Source: JBBRHQ01 sp963840235 (lineage in GTDB: Bacteria > Actinomycetota > Thermoleophilia > Solirubrobacterales > 70-9). From it: DNA of 64,000 nt. The position numbers were made by a program, and so were the translations under genes. The stretch lies in the NCBI GenBank assembly GCA_963840235.1, contig CAWIYC010000009.1:124001-188000 (forward strand). The letters run 5' to 3'. Below are positions 15,117 through 25,315 of this stretch, one piece after another. Positions within the stretch are counted from its first letter, which is position 1. The number at the start of each line of letters is the position of its first letter. A model generated the notes under the pieces. The model had not been told where the DNA came from, ran no database searches, and worked only from the letters and a program-made list of their open reading frames with translations.

Positions 15117-16229
15117 ATGGAGGCAGCCGGTACCGGGGCGATCAGCGAGCAGGGTTCGCCGCTGAAGACCCGGCTACTGCGGATCGCCCTCTGGGTTGGA
15201 GGCATCGCGTTGGTGATCTTCCTCCTCGACCTGATCGGGATCCCGGTCTCCGACTGGATCCGGGATCTGCTGAAGAAGATCCGCGAGGTCCCCCCCTGGG
15301 CCGTCGTCTCCGGGGTGATCCTGCAGACGGTCCAGATTGTCCTCGCCGCGCTCGCCTGGCTCGGGATCCTGCGGGCCGCGTTCCCGCGGGCGCAGATCCG
15401 ATACCGGATGGTTCTCGCCTGCTACGCGACCGCGGTCGCTCTCAACGGCTTCCTTCCGGCGAACATCGGCACCTTCGTCATGCTGGTGATGTTCTCGACC
15501 CTGATCGCCGGCGCCACCTTCGCCGCAGCCTTCTCGGGGTTGGTGGTGCAGAAGATCCCCTTCTCGGTCTTCAACATCACCCTCTACCTCTATCTGTTCC
15601 TCTCGGTCGCGGGCTCGTTCTCGATCAAGCTGGGTTTCGTCGACGACCACAAGGGCCTTATCGCGCTGATCCTCGGCGGCGCAGCGGTGCTGATCGCCCT
15701 GCTGGTGCGGATCTTCTGGAGGCGGGCGGAGAAACTGCGCGCGCAGCTTCTCGCCGGCGGTGCCGTCCTCAGAAGCCCGCGAGCCTTCCTGGCAAGGGTG
15801 GCGCTGCCGGAGCTCGGCAGCTACCTGGCGCGGCTCGGCGTGATCGCCGTCTTCCTCGGCGCCTACGGGATCCCGGTCACCTTCCACAACGTCGCCACCG
15901 TCACCGCCTCCAACTCGATCTCGAACTCGGTCTCGGTCACCCCGGGTGGCGTCGGCGTCAACCAGGCGATGAACACGGCGGCGCTCAAGAACGACACCAG
16001 CGCCTCCAACGCCACCGCCTACTCCGCCGCCCAGCAGCTGATCACGACGGCCTGGAATGTGGTCTTCGCCGTGGTCATGGTCTCGTGGGTCTTCGGCTGG
16101 TCCGGCGGACGGCAATTGGTGGAGACTTCCTACGGAGATGCGAAGGTGAAGAGCAGAGAGATGAGCGAGGAGAGACGCAAGCGCAAGCTCGAGAGGCGAC
16201 CTGAGGAGGATCAGGGAACAGTTGGCTGA
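15117..16229 (+). CDS. Lysylphosphatidylglycerol synthase TM-region family (UPF0104-like) membrane protein
   Basis: A 370-residue polytopic protein with about eight membrane segments and a basic, charged C-terminal tail (SEERRKRKLERRPEED). The centre has the family features: a conserved N-G-F-L-P-x-N-I-G-T segment (ALNGFLPANIGTFVMLVM) and a late SVTPGGVGVNQ loop, typical of flippase-like LPG-synthase transmembrane regions. No catalytic aminoacyl-transfer domain is present, so lipid movement rather than synthesis is the better guess. The stop lies 5 bp inside the next gene's start, so the two are coupled. Confidence 0.7.
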   Translation: MEAAGTGAISEQGSPLKTRLLRIALWVGGIALVIFLLDLIGIPVSDWIRDLLKKIREVPPWAVVSGVILQTVQIVLAALAWLGILRAAFPRAQIRYRMVLACYATAVALNGFLPANIGTFVMLVMFSTLIAGATFAAAFSGLVVQKIPFSVFNITLYLYLFLSVAGSFSIKLGFVDDHKGLIALILGGAAVLIALLVRIFWRRAEKLRAQLLAGGAVLRSPRAFLARVALPELGSYLARLGVIAVFLGAYGIPVTFHNVATVTASNSISNSVSVTPGGVGVNQAMNTAALKNDTSASNATAYSAAQQLITTAWNVVFAVVMVSWVFGWSGGRQLVETSYGDAKVKSREMSEERRKRKLERRPEEDQGTVG

Positions 16230-17593
16230 GTCCGAGAGTCCGGCCGCTCCGGCCGAGCCCGACCCGACGGAGGTGATGGCGAACAGGCGCTTCGCGATGC
16301 TCCTCGTCTTCGTCGCGATCGTCGGCGTGATCACCTCGGTGGTGGCCTGGGGCTTCCTCGAGCTGGTGCACCAGATCCAGGTCGGCGTCTTCACCGACCT
16401 CCCGAAGGACCTCGGCTACGACAGCGGCGCCCCGAACTGGTGGTACCTGGTCGTGCTCGCCATCGCCGGGCTGATCGCGGCTTTCGCGATCGTGCGCCTG
16501 CCCGGCAACGGCGGCCACACCCCGGCGAACGGGCTCAGCACCGAGCGGCTCGGGCCCGAGGCTCTGCCTGGCGTCACCCTGGCCGCTCTCGCCTCGATCG
16601 GCCTCGGCGCCGTGATCGGCCCGGAGGCGCCGCTGATCGCTATCGGCGGCGGACTCGGGGTGCTCGCCGCCAGGCGGTTGCAGAAGGACCCGCCACAGCA
16701 GATGGTCGACATCGTCGCCGCCTCGTCGACCTTCGCCGCCGTCTCCTTCCTCCTCGGCTCCCCTCTGATCGCATCGATAATCCTGATCGAGGCGATCGGG
16801 CTCGGCGGCTCCCAGTTGAGGATCGTCCTGGTTCCCGGCCTGATGGCCGCCGGGATAGGCTCGCTTGTCTCACTCGGCATGGGCTCCTGGACCGGCCTCA
16901 GCACCAGTGACATCTCGATCGGGGTCCTGCCGCTGCCCGAGTTTGCGCGTCCGGACCTCACCGACTTCCTCTGGACGATCCCGGTAGCGGCCGCGATCGC
17001 GGTCCTGATAGTCAGCGATCTTCGCGCTTGCGCAACCGCTGGTCGGCCTGATCCGCAGCCGCCCGTATCTCCTCACCGCCGCCGGGGGACTGCTGATAGC
17101 GGCTTGCGCGATCGCCTACACGGAGATAACCGGCCACCCGATCAGCGACGTCCTCTTCTCCGGCCAGGACCAGGTCGGAGGGCTGGTCGTCCATTCCACC
17201 GAATACTCGGTCGGCGCACTGCTCGCCCTGCTCGCCTTCAAGGGCCTGGCCTACTCGGTGTCGCTTGCCGGCTTCCGCGGCGGCCCGATCTTCCCGGCGC
17301 TCTTCCTCGGCGCGGCGGCGGGCCTCGCCGCAGCCCAGCTCCCCGGTTTCGAGACGACCCCCGCGGTCGCTGTGGGGATCGGCGCCGCAACCGCGGCGGC
17401 GCTGCGGCTGCCGCTCTCGGCGGTCACTCTGGCGCTGGTGCTGACCTCCCAGTCGGGGCTGGGCTCGGGCCCGCTGATCATCGTCGGCGTCGTCGTCGCC
17501 TACCTGACCAGCCTGGCGATCCAGCGCCGGCTCGAGGCTGCCCCGGCGCGTTCCCCCGGTTCGGATGATGCGCCGAGGCCCGCTCCCGCATAG
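16222..17593 (+). pseudogene. ClC-type chloride channel/transporter, frameshifted at ~17010
   Basis: Two frames together make one ClC protein of ~456 residues. The first part (TTG 16222 to ~17010) has GNGGHTPANGL in place of the usual GSGIP, then GPEAPLIAIGGGLG (the GxEGP-like second motif). The second part, one frame over, continues SAIFALAQPLVGLIRSRPYL and has the GFRGGPIFPALFLGA motif that lines the ion path. The join needs one base removed near 17009-17012. No C-terminal CBS domains are present. It starts inside the preceding gene. The clean continuation on both sides suggests a sequencing or assembly insertion rather than an old pseudogene. Confidence 0.85.
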
Positions 17594-17634
17594 GGTGGTA
17601 TCCCCGAAAAGCTCCGAACGTGAGGTAGAGGATC

Positions 17635-18981
17635 GTGGAAGCCGCCGATAAGCCAGCCGCCGAGGGAACCCCCCGTCGCCGCGGCATCGTCACCGCTCTT
17701 CTCATCTTCGCCACCCTGCTCGCCTTCGTCGCCTCCTTCTCGGTCTGGGTCAACCGCCAGGCCCTCAACACCGATAACTGGGTGAACACGAGCACCAAGC
17801 TGCTCGAGAACAAGGACATCCAGGACCAGCTCTCGATCTTCCTCGTCAACGAGCTCTACGCCAACGTCGACGTCCAGGCCAAGCTCGCCGAGAAGCTGCC
17901 CCCCCAGCTGCAGCCACTGGCCGGGCCGGCCGCGGGCGGGTTGCGCCAGCTCGCCACCCAGGTCGCCGGGAAGGCGCTGGCAACCCCCCCAGTGCAGCAG
18001 CTGTGGGCAGACGCCAACCGCGCCGCCAGTGAGGCGTTGCTGAAGATCCTCAGCGGTGGCGGCCCCGCGGTCTCGACCACCGGCGGCACCGTTGTCCTCA
18101 ACCTCAACGGTCTTGTCACCCAGCTCTCCACCCAGCTCGGGATCGGGGGGAACCTCGCTTCGAAGGTACCCCCCGACGCCGGATCGATCACGATCCTCAA
18201 GTCGGATCAGCTCGCGACCGCACAGGACATCGCCGACCTGATCAAGGGCCTCGCGGTGGTGCTGACGATCCTTGTCTTCGCGCTCTACGCACTCGCGGTC
18301 TACCTGGCCCACGGGCGCCGCCGGGAGACACTGCGCGCGGTCGGCTTCGGCTTCCTCATCGCCGGCATCCTGACGCTGGTCGTGCGCGGCTTCGCCGGCG
18401 ACGAGGTGGTCAACGCGCTCGCGTCGAACTCGGTCAAGCCCGCTGCGCAGGCCGCCTGGAGCATCGGCACCTCGCTGCTGGAGACGATCGCCATCTCGAT
18501 GATCACCTTCGGCATCCTGCTGGTGATCGGAGCATGGCTTGCCGGGCCGACCCGGCCGGCGACGACGCTGCGCAGAGAAGCCGCCCCGTACCTGCGCGAG
18601 CGTAGGGGCGCGGCCTACGCCGTGGTCGCGCTGGTCTTCCTGGCACTGGTGCTGTGGGCGCCGGTGGCCGCCTTCCATAAGCCGATCGGCCTGCTGATTC
18701 TCGCCGGCCTGATGGTCCTCGGCACCGAGATGCTGCGGCGCCAGACCGCGCTCGAATTCCCCGGTGCCGAGTTCGGGGGGTTCAGCGAACGGGCCCGTGC
18801 AGCGGTACCCCGGCGGGCAACGCCGGCGGCGCAGCCGACTGCCAAGGAGACCAAGACCGACGAGCTCGAGCGTCTCACCTCGCTGAAGGAGAAGGGAGCT
18901 TTGACCGAGGGGGAGTTCGAGGCGGCTAAGACCGAGGTGCTCGGAACCGACGCGGAGCCGGACGCGTCAGCAGGCTCCTGA
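17635..18981 (+). CDS. Membrane protein with large extracytoplasmic domain and C-terminal SHOCT-like module
   Basis: A 448-residue protein from GTG 17635. A membrane segment at about 18-38 is followed by an outside-facing domain of ~170 residues (VNRQALNTDNW, KLLENKDIQDQLSIFLVNELY). Further membrane segments lie near 205-225, 240-260, 285-305 and 330-355. The tail carries a 30-residue SHOCT-like helix pair (DELERLTSLKEKGALTEGEF). This layout is seen in actinobacterial proteins of unknown function. SHOCT modules often mediate oligomerisation. GAGG before the GTG may serve as ribosome-binding site. Confidence 0.65.
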   Translation: MEAADKPAAEGTPRRRGIVTALLIFATLLAFVASFSVWVNRQALNTDNWVNTSTKLLENKDIQDQLSIFLVNELYANVDVQAKLAEKLPPQLQPLAGPAAGGLRQLATQVAGKALATPPVQQLWADANRAASEALLKILSGGGPAVSTTGGTVVLNLNGLVTQLSTQLGIGGNLASKVPPDAGSITILKSDQLATAQDIADLIKGLAVVLTILVFALYALAVYLAHGRRRETLRAVGFGFLIAGILTLVVRGFAGDEVVNALASNSVKPAAQAAWSIGTSLLETIAISMITFGILLVIGAWLAGPTRPATTLRREAAPYLRERRGAAYAVVALVFLALVLWAPVAAFHKPIGLLILAGLMVLGTEMLRRQTALEFPGAEFGGFSERARAAVPRRATPAAQPTAKETKTDELERLTSLKEKGALTEGEFEAAKTEVLGTDAEPDASAGS

Positions 18982-19029
18982 TCGCAGAACCAACCGCATC
19001 AACGATGGTCGGCGATTGTTGAGGATTCG

Positions 19030-20464
19030 ATGAGCCAGCCTCGCCCAAGCCGATTCCGCCGCGCGTTAGCTGGTGTCGCACTCGGCCTGACGGTGGTTGC
19101 CGCGGGCGCCGGACCGGCCACTGCCGCCAGCCCCGACTACACCAAGGGATACGACCTCGGCCTCGAAGCCTGGAAGTACGGCCTGCCCCTGGTCAAGATG
19201 GACCAGACCTTCCGCGTACAGACGAGCGTCGACGTGCCCGACGGCAGGGGCCGGGGCCCGGTCAACCGCTTCAGCCACGTCAGGGTCCTCGCCGACGCCA
19301 GCGCCCGGGACGTGGTCGCGCCCAACAACGACACGCCCTACTCGATCGCCTGGCTCGAACCTCTCCCACCAGCCGATGGTGATCCACATCCCGAAGGTCA
19401 ACCGCTACTTCGTCATCCCGCTGTATGACCCCTATACAGAGGACTTTCGGAACCTCGGCTCCGTGGCCAGGACGAAGCCCGGTGATTACGCGGTCCTCGG
19501 GCCCGGGCAGGCGAAGACGGAGCTCCCCAGGGGCGTGCACCGGATCAAGTCCCGCTACGACCGCGTCTGGATCATCGGCAGGACCCTGAACTACGGCCCA
19601 GCCGACCTCAAGAACACGCGCAAGATCCAGGATCGTTACCGGATCACCCCGCTGAGTCGCTACGGGACCAATTTCAGGCCGAAGCCGCCGAAGAATCCCG
19701 ACACCACCCCGGATCAGGTTCCGATGCCGAGTGGGCTCGCCTTCTTCGACAAGCTGAGCGACCTGCTGAAGCGCTTCACGCCGCCCGCAGCCGACAAGTC
19801 CGAGCTCAAGAAGCTGGCCCAGATCGGGGTCGGCCCGGGCAAGCGGCCTTCGGCCGACTCCTCGCTGAGCGCGGACACCAGGCAGGGGATGATCGACGCG
19901 GTCGCCGCCGGTCCCGGCGTCCTTCAGTCCGAGGTGACCGTCCGCTATCTGACCGAGGCCTCCAAGCACAACGGCTGGCTGGTGTTGCCGACCGGCCGCT
20001 ACGGGACCGACTACGACTACCGGGCCCTGATCACCCAGGTCGGGCTCGGGGCGCTGACCCCCTCCGAGGCGATCTACCCGGTCGGCCAGACCGACAAGAC
20101 CCTGGCGCCGCTTAACGGCTCAAACGACTACGTGGTCCATTTCGAGCCGGGTCAGCTGCCTCCCGTGGACGCCTTCTGGTCGCTGACGCTCTATGACTCC
20201 TCCGGATTCTTCGTACCCAACCCGATCAACCGCTACGCGATTGGGGACCGCAGCGACCTCACCTTCAACCCGGACGACTCGCTCGACATCTACGTGCAGA
20301 GCATCCAGCCCGCCGATCCGGCGAAGGCGAAGAATTGGCTGCCCTCTCCGGCGGCCGCCGCGTTCAGGTTGACGATGCGCCTGTACCAACCGACGTCGGG
20401 GCAGATATCGGGGATCCTCGACGGCAGCGGCTGGGACCCGCCGACGGTTTCCAAGCTGCCCTGA
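19030..20464 (+). pseudogene. Secreted DUF1254/DUF1214 protein, frameshifted at ~19357
   Basis: The first frame (ATG 19030) encodes a signal peptide (VALGLTVVAAGAGPATA) and the start of DUF1254, ending its useful sequence at NNDTPYSIAWL. The next frame continues LSHQPMVIHIPKVNRYFVIP and runs to 20464. It contains the DUF1214 end with NDYVVHFEPGQLPPVDAFWSLTLYD and NRYAIGDRS. Reading CTCGAACCTC as CTCGACCTC (one A fewer) restores LDLSHQP and a single ~477-residue protein. These proteins are exported and of uncertain chemistry. The extra A next to another A suggests assembly error. Confidence 0.85.
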
Positions 20465-20476
20465 GCCGGGACCCGC

Positions 20477-22727
20477 CTAATCGTCGAGGAGTCCGGCCGC
20501 CCTGGCGGTAGCGACTGCCTCCGCGCGCGAGGAGGCTCCGAGCTTGCGGTAGATCGCCTGTGCCTGTGACTTGACGGTGTTGGTGGAGACCACGAATTCC
20601 TCGGCTATCTCCCGCAGGGAGAGATGGGTGGGCAGGTACCGGAGAACTCGCAGCTCGGCGGCGGTCAGGTGGGACCCATCCTCTTCGAGCTTGAAACGCC
20701 CTTCCTCCGACGTCGCCTGGGCCATCCATTCCCGCATCAGAACCGCGCCCTTGTCCAGATCGATCAGTCTCGAGGCCTGGGCAAGGTGCTGCTTTGCCTC
20801 AACCGGGCCCCCGAGGCGAAGCAACGCGCGCCCCAGAAGCAGGTGCGACTCGACCTCGTACCACGGTGGCATGTCCTGGCACTGGCCCAGCAGGCGCGAG
20901 GCGCGAACGGCATCAGAGCCCGCGCGTCGCACCTCGCCGCGATGAACCAGGACAAGGGCCGAAGCGGCAATCGGCAGGGCGGCGCTTGGGTAGTCGACCA
21001 GCCGGGACCGCTCGACCTGGGCGCGGGCCTGGGAGGCGAGGATCTCCGCCGTGATCGGATCGCGCTCGTCCAGGGCGAGGACCGCGAGCTGGGCGAGGCA
21101 GATCACCTGGACGAGTCGGAGCGACGGCGGCTCCTCTCCGGGCCCCCTCCTCGAGCGCGCCGCGTCCGCTCTCGGTATCGCCCGACATCAGCAACGCGGA
21201 CCCTTCCAGCATGTGACAGAGGGCCCGCCACGGAGTGTGCTCGGGTTCGAGACGGCAGGCGCGGCGGGCGTCATCGAGCATCCGCGCGACCCCGTCGCGG
21301 CCGTTCTCCGCCCGGGCAGCCCAGACGGCACTTGCGTAGGGGCCCTCGGCAGGATCCGACAGCGATCCGCCGTCGGCGTGTGCGGCAGCTTTGAGCCAGC
21401 CGTCGGCCTGGGCACCCTGGCCTGCCGCCAGGCAACTGTGAAACGCCGCCAGCGCAAGCGGCGCGGAGGAGGCGACCTGCTCCTCGGTGAAACGCGAGAG
21501 CCACGCGAACATCGTCGAGTTCCTCCCACGGGCGGCGTAGTCGGGGATCAGGTCCCAGATCAGCTCTCCGGCCCGTTGCACATCGTCAGCGGCGATCGCG
21601 TGCTCGACCGCCCGCTCCGGGTCGTCGTGCTCGGCGAACCAGGAGCTGGCGCGCCGGTGCAAACCGGCCTCGCCGGCGGGCTCGGCGCGGTGCAGTTCCC
21701 TTGTCAGCGCCGTCGCCAACAGACCGTGGAAACGGAACCAGGTGCCTCTGCGGTCGAGCGGCAGGATCAAGAAGTTGGAGTCGGCAAGCTTGGCCAGCAC
21801 CCGTTCCGAACCGGACCGCTCCAGAACGGCGTCGCAGAGCTCGCCGCAGAAGCGGTCGAGGATCGAGATCCGCACCAGGAATTCCAGCTGCTTACGGGAG
21901 AGGCGTGAGGTGAACTCGTCGCGCAGGTACTCGGCAACCACCAGGTCGTCGCCCGCGAATTCGGCTATGGCCTTTCCCGGATCCGCCCGATCCGCAAGCG
22001 AGAGGCCGGCGAGGTAGATCGCCACCGGCCACCCCTCGGTCTTCTCCATCACCAAATCCAGCTCAGACGCCCCAAGAGACAGCCCGATCCCCGACAGCAG
22101 CTCGCCCCCTTCCTCTCGCGTCATCGCCAGATCTGGGGCCCCCATCTGGATCAGATTGCGATGCGCGCGGAGCCGGCCCACGGGAAGATCGTTGGGGACG
22201 GTCCTGCTCGCCAACGCAAGCTGGGATCCGTGCGGCAGGCTCTCGCCGATCGCGGCCACGACCTCCATCGACTCGCTGGAGTCGACCAGGTGGGAGTCGT
22301 CGAGGACGAGGACGAGGCTGGCGGAAGCGGCAGATAGGCCCGCGGCAAGACGTGGCACGACGGCGTCGACATGCGGCATCGGCTCATTCAGCAGCGCCAG
22401 CGCCTCGCCCGCGGTCGGCTCGATCTCCGCCAAGGCCTCGACGATGGCGGTGAGCAGCGCGACCCCGTCGCGTTCGGCCTTTCCGAGCGTGACCCAGGCG
22501 AAGGGGCGCCTATCCGTCGCCGCCCATTCCGAGAGCAGGGTCGTCTTCCCGTAGCCGGCCGGGGCCGTGAGCAGGACCACCGACGCCTCCCGAGAACCCT
22601 CCAGCGTCGAGACCAACCGCTGCCGGGAGACCATCCCGGCGCGGAAGACCGGCGGCTCGTGGCGGGAGCCGACCCGCGTCTCGAACTCGGCGAGAGCGGG
22701 GGGCCGTATGGTCGTGCCAGAACTCAT
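20477..22727 (-). pseudogene. LuxR-family large ATPase transcription regulator (MalT/LAL type), frameshifted at ~21143
   Basis: From ATG 22727, the N-terminus has Walker A in APAGYGKTTLL, Walker B near VLVLDDSHLVD, and a long helical TPR-like middle. The frame is lost after the GALEEGARRG segment. The adjacent frame resumes VICLAQLAVLALDE and ends with a LuxR helix-turn-helix: LTAAELRVLRYLPTHLSLREIAEEF, then STNTVKSQAQAIYRKLG. Removing one G from the five-G run near 21141-21145 joins them into a ~750-residue protein. Such regulators bind an inducer and activate nearby genes. The adjacent divergent acyl-CoA synthetase is a candidate target. The 3' end is 12 bp from the convergent DUF1254 gene. 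Confidence 0.85.
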
Positions 22728-22893
22728 GAGTTAGCCGCACGCACGCCTACCGAATACCGACGCCCTGCAGCGCTTGCTGACTGTACCGGGTGGTGGGCGC
22801 GGTTGCTCCCGAATCTCCCACGCTGCCGTGCGTAGGTAGTACTGTCGCGCCCGCATAGCCGGAACGGCGCCAGGGCAAGCCAGAGGGGGCGAG

Positions 22894-24495
22894 ATGGACG
22901 GGTTGACGATGGACGACTACCAGCTGACCCTGACCGCGGTGGTCGAGCGGGCCGAGCGATTCAACGGCAACCGCGAGATCGTCTCCCGCCGCCCGGATGG
23001 CTCGGTCGTTCGCAGCACCTACGGCGACACCGCCGAGCGGGCGAGGCGTGTGGCGGGAGGGCTCGGGTCCCTCGGCATCGGCGCCGGTGACCGGGTTGCG
23101 ACGCTGCTGTGGAACCAGCCCGAGCACCTCGAGCTCTATTTCGCTGTACCGGCGATGGGCGCCGTCCTCCACACGCTCAACCCGCGCCTTCACCCGGACG
23201 AGCTCTCCTACATCGTCAACCACGCCGAGGACCGCGTGCTCGTGGTCGACGAGACGCTTCTTCCGGTCCTCGATTCGTTCCGGGAAGCGCGCGAGTTCGA
23301 CCAGGTGGTCGTCGTCGCGCACTCGGGCGAAGCGCCCACATCGGGGATCGCCTACGAGGAGCTTGCATCTGGCGGGGAACCTATCCGCTGGCCCTCGCTC
23401 GACGAGCGTCAGGCCGCTGCCATGTGCTACACGTCGGGCACCACCGGCCGGCCCAAGGGGGTCGCCTACTCGCATCGCTCGGCGGTCCTTCACTGCCTCG
23501 GCGCCTCGTTGCCGGACGCTCTCGGAATCTCGGGCCGCGACACGATCCTCCCGGTCGTGCCGATGTTCCACGCAAACGCCTGGGGATTGCCGTACGCCGC
23601 GGCGTTCACCGGCGCGGGGCTCGTCTTTCCGGGGCCCCACCTCGACGCCGAGAGCGTCCTCGACCTGCTGGAGACCGAGAAGGTGACGATGACCGCGGGT
23701 GTGCCGACCGTGTGGATGGCGATCCTCGCCGCGCTCGATACGGAGCCCGAGCGCTGGGATCTCTCGACCCTGCGCAGGATGGTCGTCGGTGGTGCCGCGG
23801 TGCCTCAGTCGATGATCGAGGGTTTCGAGAAGCACGGCCTCGATGTGCTACAGGCTTGGGGGATGACGGAGACCAGCCCGCTCGGCACCGTCTGCCACCC
23901 CTCCCCTGCGATCGAGCCCGGCTCGGCGGATCAATACGCATACCGCGCCAGACAGGGGGTCGCGGTGCCCCTGGTCGAGATCCGCGCCCGCAACGAGGAG
24001 GGCGAGGTGCCCTGGGACGACGCGACGATGGGCGAGCTCGAGGTGAGGGGGCCCTGGGTCGCGGGCGCCTATCACGGCGGCGAGGGGAGCGAGAAGTTCA
24101 CCGCGGACGGCTGGTTCGCGACCGGGGACGTGGTCACCATCGACCCGCACGGCTGCATCAAGATCTGGGACCGCTCCAAGGACCTGGTCAAGTCGGGCGG
24201 GGAGTGGATCAGCTCGGTGGACCTGGAGAACCTGCTGATGGCCCATCCCGCGGTCGCCGAGGCGGCCGTGATCGCAATGCCGGATGAGCGCTGGGGGGAG
24301 CGGCCAATGGCCGTCGTCGTCCTGGCCGACGGCTCCGAGGCGGGCCCGGAGGACCTTCGTCAGCACCTCTCGCGGGACTTCGCCAAGTGGCAACTGCCCG
24401 AGCGCTTCGAGTTCGTCGACGCGATTCCGCGCACGGCGACGGGGAAGTGGAAGAAGACCGAGCTTCGGCAGCAGTTCCTCGGCGAGGGAGCCTAG
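22894..24495 (+). CDS. Long-chain fatty-acid--CoA ligase (AMP-forming)
   Basis: An ANL-superfamily adenylate-forming enzyme of 533 residues that activates a carboxylic acid with ATP and transfers it to CoA. Motifs appear in order: CYTSGTTGRPKGV (P-loop), VPMFHANAWG, MVVGGAAVP, LQAWGMTETSP, WFATGDVVTID (ribose-binding Asp), DRSKDLVKSGGEWIS (hinge), and the C-terminal catalytic lysine in PRTATGKWKKTEL. MFHANAWG and the long hinge fit medium/long-chain acyl-CoA synthetases. ATG 22894 follows AGAGGGGG. A 166-bp divergent gap separates it from the LuxR-type regulator, which may control it. The exact chain length is unknown. Confidence 0.9.
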   Translation: MDGLTMDDYQLTLTAVVERAERFNGNREIVSRRPDGSVVRSTYGDTAERARRVAGGLGSLGIGAGDRVATLLWNQPEHLELYFAVPAMGAVLHTLNPRLHPDELSYIVNHAEDRVLVVDETLLPVLDSFREAREFDQVVVVAHSGEAPTSGIAYEELASGGEPIRWPSLDERQAAAMCYTSGTTGRPKGVAYSHRSAVLHCLGASLPDALGISGRDTILPVVPMFHANAWGLPYAAAFTGAGLVFPGPHLDAESVLDLLETEKVTMTAGVPTVWMAILAALDTEPERWDLSTLRRMVVGGAAVPQSMIEGFEKHGLDVLQAWGMTETSPLGTVCHPSPAIEPGSADQYAYRARQGVAVPLVEIRARNEEGEVPWDDATMGELEVRGPWVAGAYHGGEGSEKFTADGWFATGDVVTIDPHGCIKIWDRSKDLVKSGGEWISSVDLENLLMAHPAVAEAAVIAMPDERWGERPMAVVVLADGSEAGPEDLRQHLSRDFAKWQLPERFEFVDAIPRTATGKWKKTELRQQFLGEGA

Positions 24496-24568
24496 ACGCG
24501 ACCCGATTGGAGGGGGAATTCGCCGTTGCAGAGCGAAATCACCCGCATCGGATGAGGTTGGCCGACCC

Positions 24569-24603
24569 GCCCCTCTAGCCTGACGGGCTTGCGCGAGAGG
24601 GGC
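24569..24603. repeat. Two-step inverted repeat downstream of the acyl-CoA synthetase
   Basis: Outer arms GCCCCTCT and AGAGGGGC (8 bp) enclose inner arms AGCC and GGCT. The element lies 73 bp after the ligase stop and 51 bp before the next ATG. It could be a weak terminator for the ligase or a leader structure of the DUF7144 gene. No T-run follows. Confidence 0.35.
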
Positions 24604-24654
24604 AGGAAGGGGGGCAGGTCAATGGCCGCAGGACAACCAAGAAGGGGGTGAAGC

Positions 24655-25044
24655 ATGGGCGCAGAACCACGAGGCGCGGGATGGCTCCTCTTTGCCGGGA
24701 CGATGGTCGGAATCGTGGGCATTCTCAACACGATCTACGGCATTGCCGCGATCGACAACTCGACCTTCTTCACGCAGGACGCCAAGTACGTCATCACCAA
24801 CCTCAACACCTGGGGCTGGGTCGTGACCATCGTCGGCGTCGTTCAGATGATCGCCGCCGTGTCGATCTGGGCCGGCGGCGAGTTCGGACGCTGGATAGGA
24901 ATCCTCTCCGCCGCCGCCAACATGATCGTCGCCCTGCTCTGGCTACCCGGCGCCCCGTTCCTGGCGCTGTCCGTGTTCGGCGTCGACATCCTGATCATCT
25001 ACGGTCTGCTCGTCTACGGCGGTCGCCAGAACGCCCAACCCTAG
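24655..25044 (+). CDS. DUF7144 family four-helix membrane protein (first paralogue)
   Basis: A 129-residue protein made almost wholly of four hydrophobic helices (about 9-30, 55-75, 80-97, 100-120). Between the first two is the family signature: TIYGIAAIDNSTFF then YVITNLNTWGWV. A close paralogue lies at 29135-29518 with the same spacing (YILTDLNTLGWV). The ATG follows AAGAAGGGGG. Function is unknown. It begins a run of small membrane and stress-type genes that includes glutamate decarboxylase. Confidence 0.7.
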   Translation: MGAEPRGAGWLLFAGTMVGIVGILNTIYGIAAIDNSTFFTQDAKYVITNLNTWGWVVTIVGVVQMIAAVSIWAGGEFGRWIGILSAAANMIVALLWLPGAPFLALSVFGVDILIIYGLLVYGGRQNAQP

Positions 25045-25093
25045 ACGCGTCAAACATCGGCGGCCGTCGGCCCCTGCCGCCGACGGCCGGCCG

Positions 25094-25315
25094 ATGCTGA
25101 TAGGAATCAATTCGGTGCCAAACGACAACACCCCTCCCGATTCGGATCTGCTCGGCCTCGAGGTCACGGCGATCGCCATCCTCCTGGTTCTCGGAACGCT
25201 TGCCGCCTTCTTCTTCATCGGCCCCGTCGTGGGGATCCTCGTCCTGATCGCGGTCGGGACACTGGGGGCCTACCTCGCCTATAAACGGTTCGGTTCGTCC
25301 GGAGGTGACGAGTGA
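25094..25315 (+). CDS. Small two-helix membrane protein upstream of gadB
   Basis: A 73-residue protein with a short polar N-terminus (NSVPNDNTPPDSDLL) and two adjoining hydrophobic helices (about 22-43 and 45-64) ending in AYKRFGSSGGDE. Its stop overlaps the GTG start of gadB (GTGA), so the two are translationally coupled. That coupling suggests a shared role, for example in acid stress, but no family is recognised. ATG 25094 lacks a strong ribosome-binding site, and a nearby in-frame GTG is an alternative start. Confidence 0.6.
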   Translation: MLIGINSVPNDNTPPDSDLLGLEVTAIAILLVLGTLAAFFFIGPVVGILVLIAVGTLGAYLAYKRFGSSGGDE

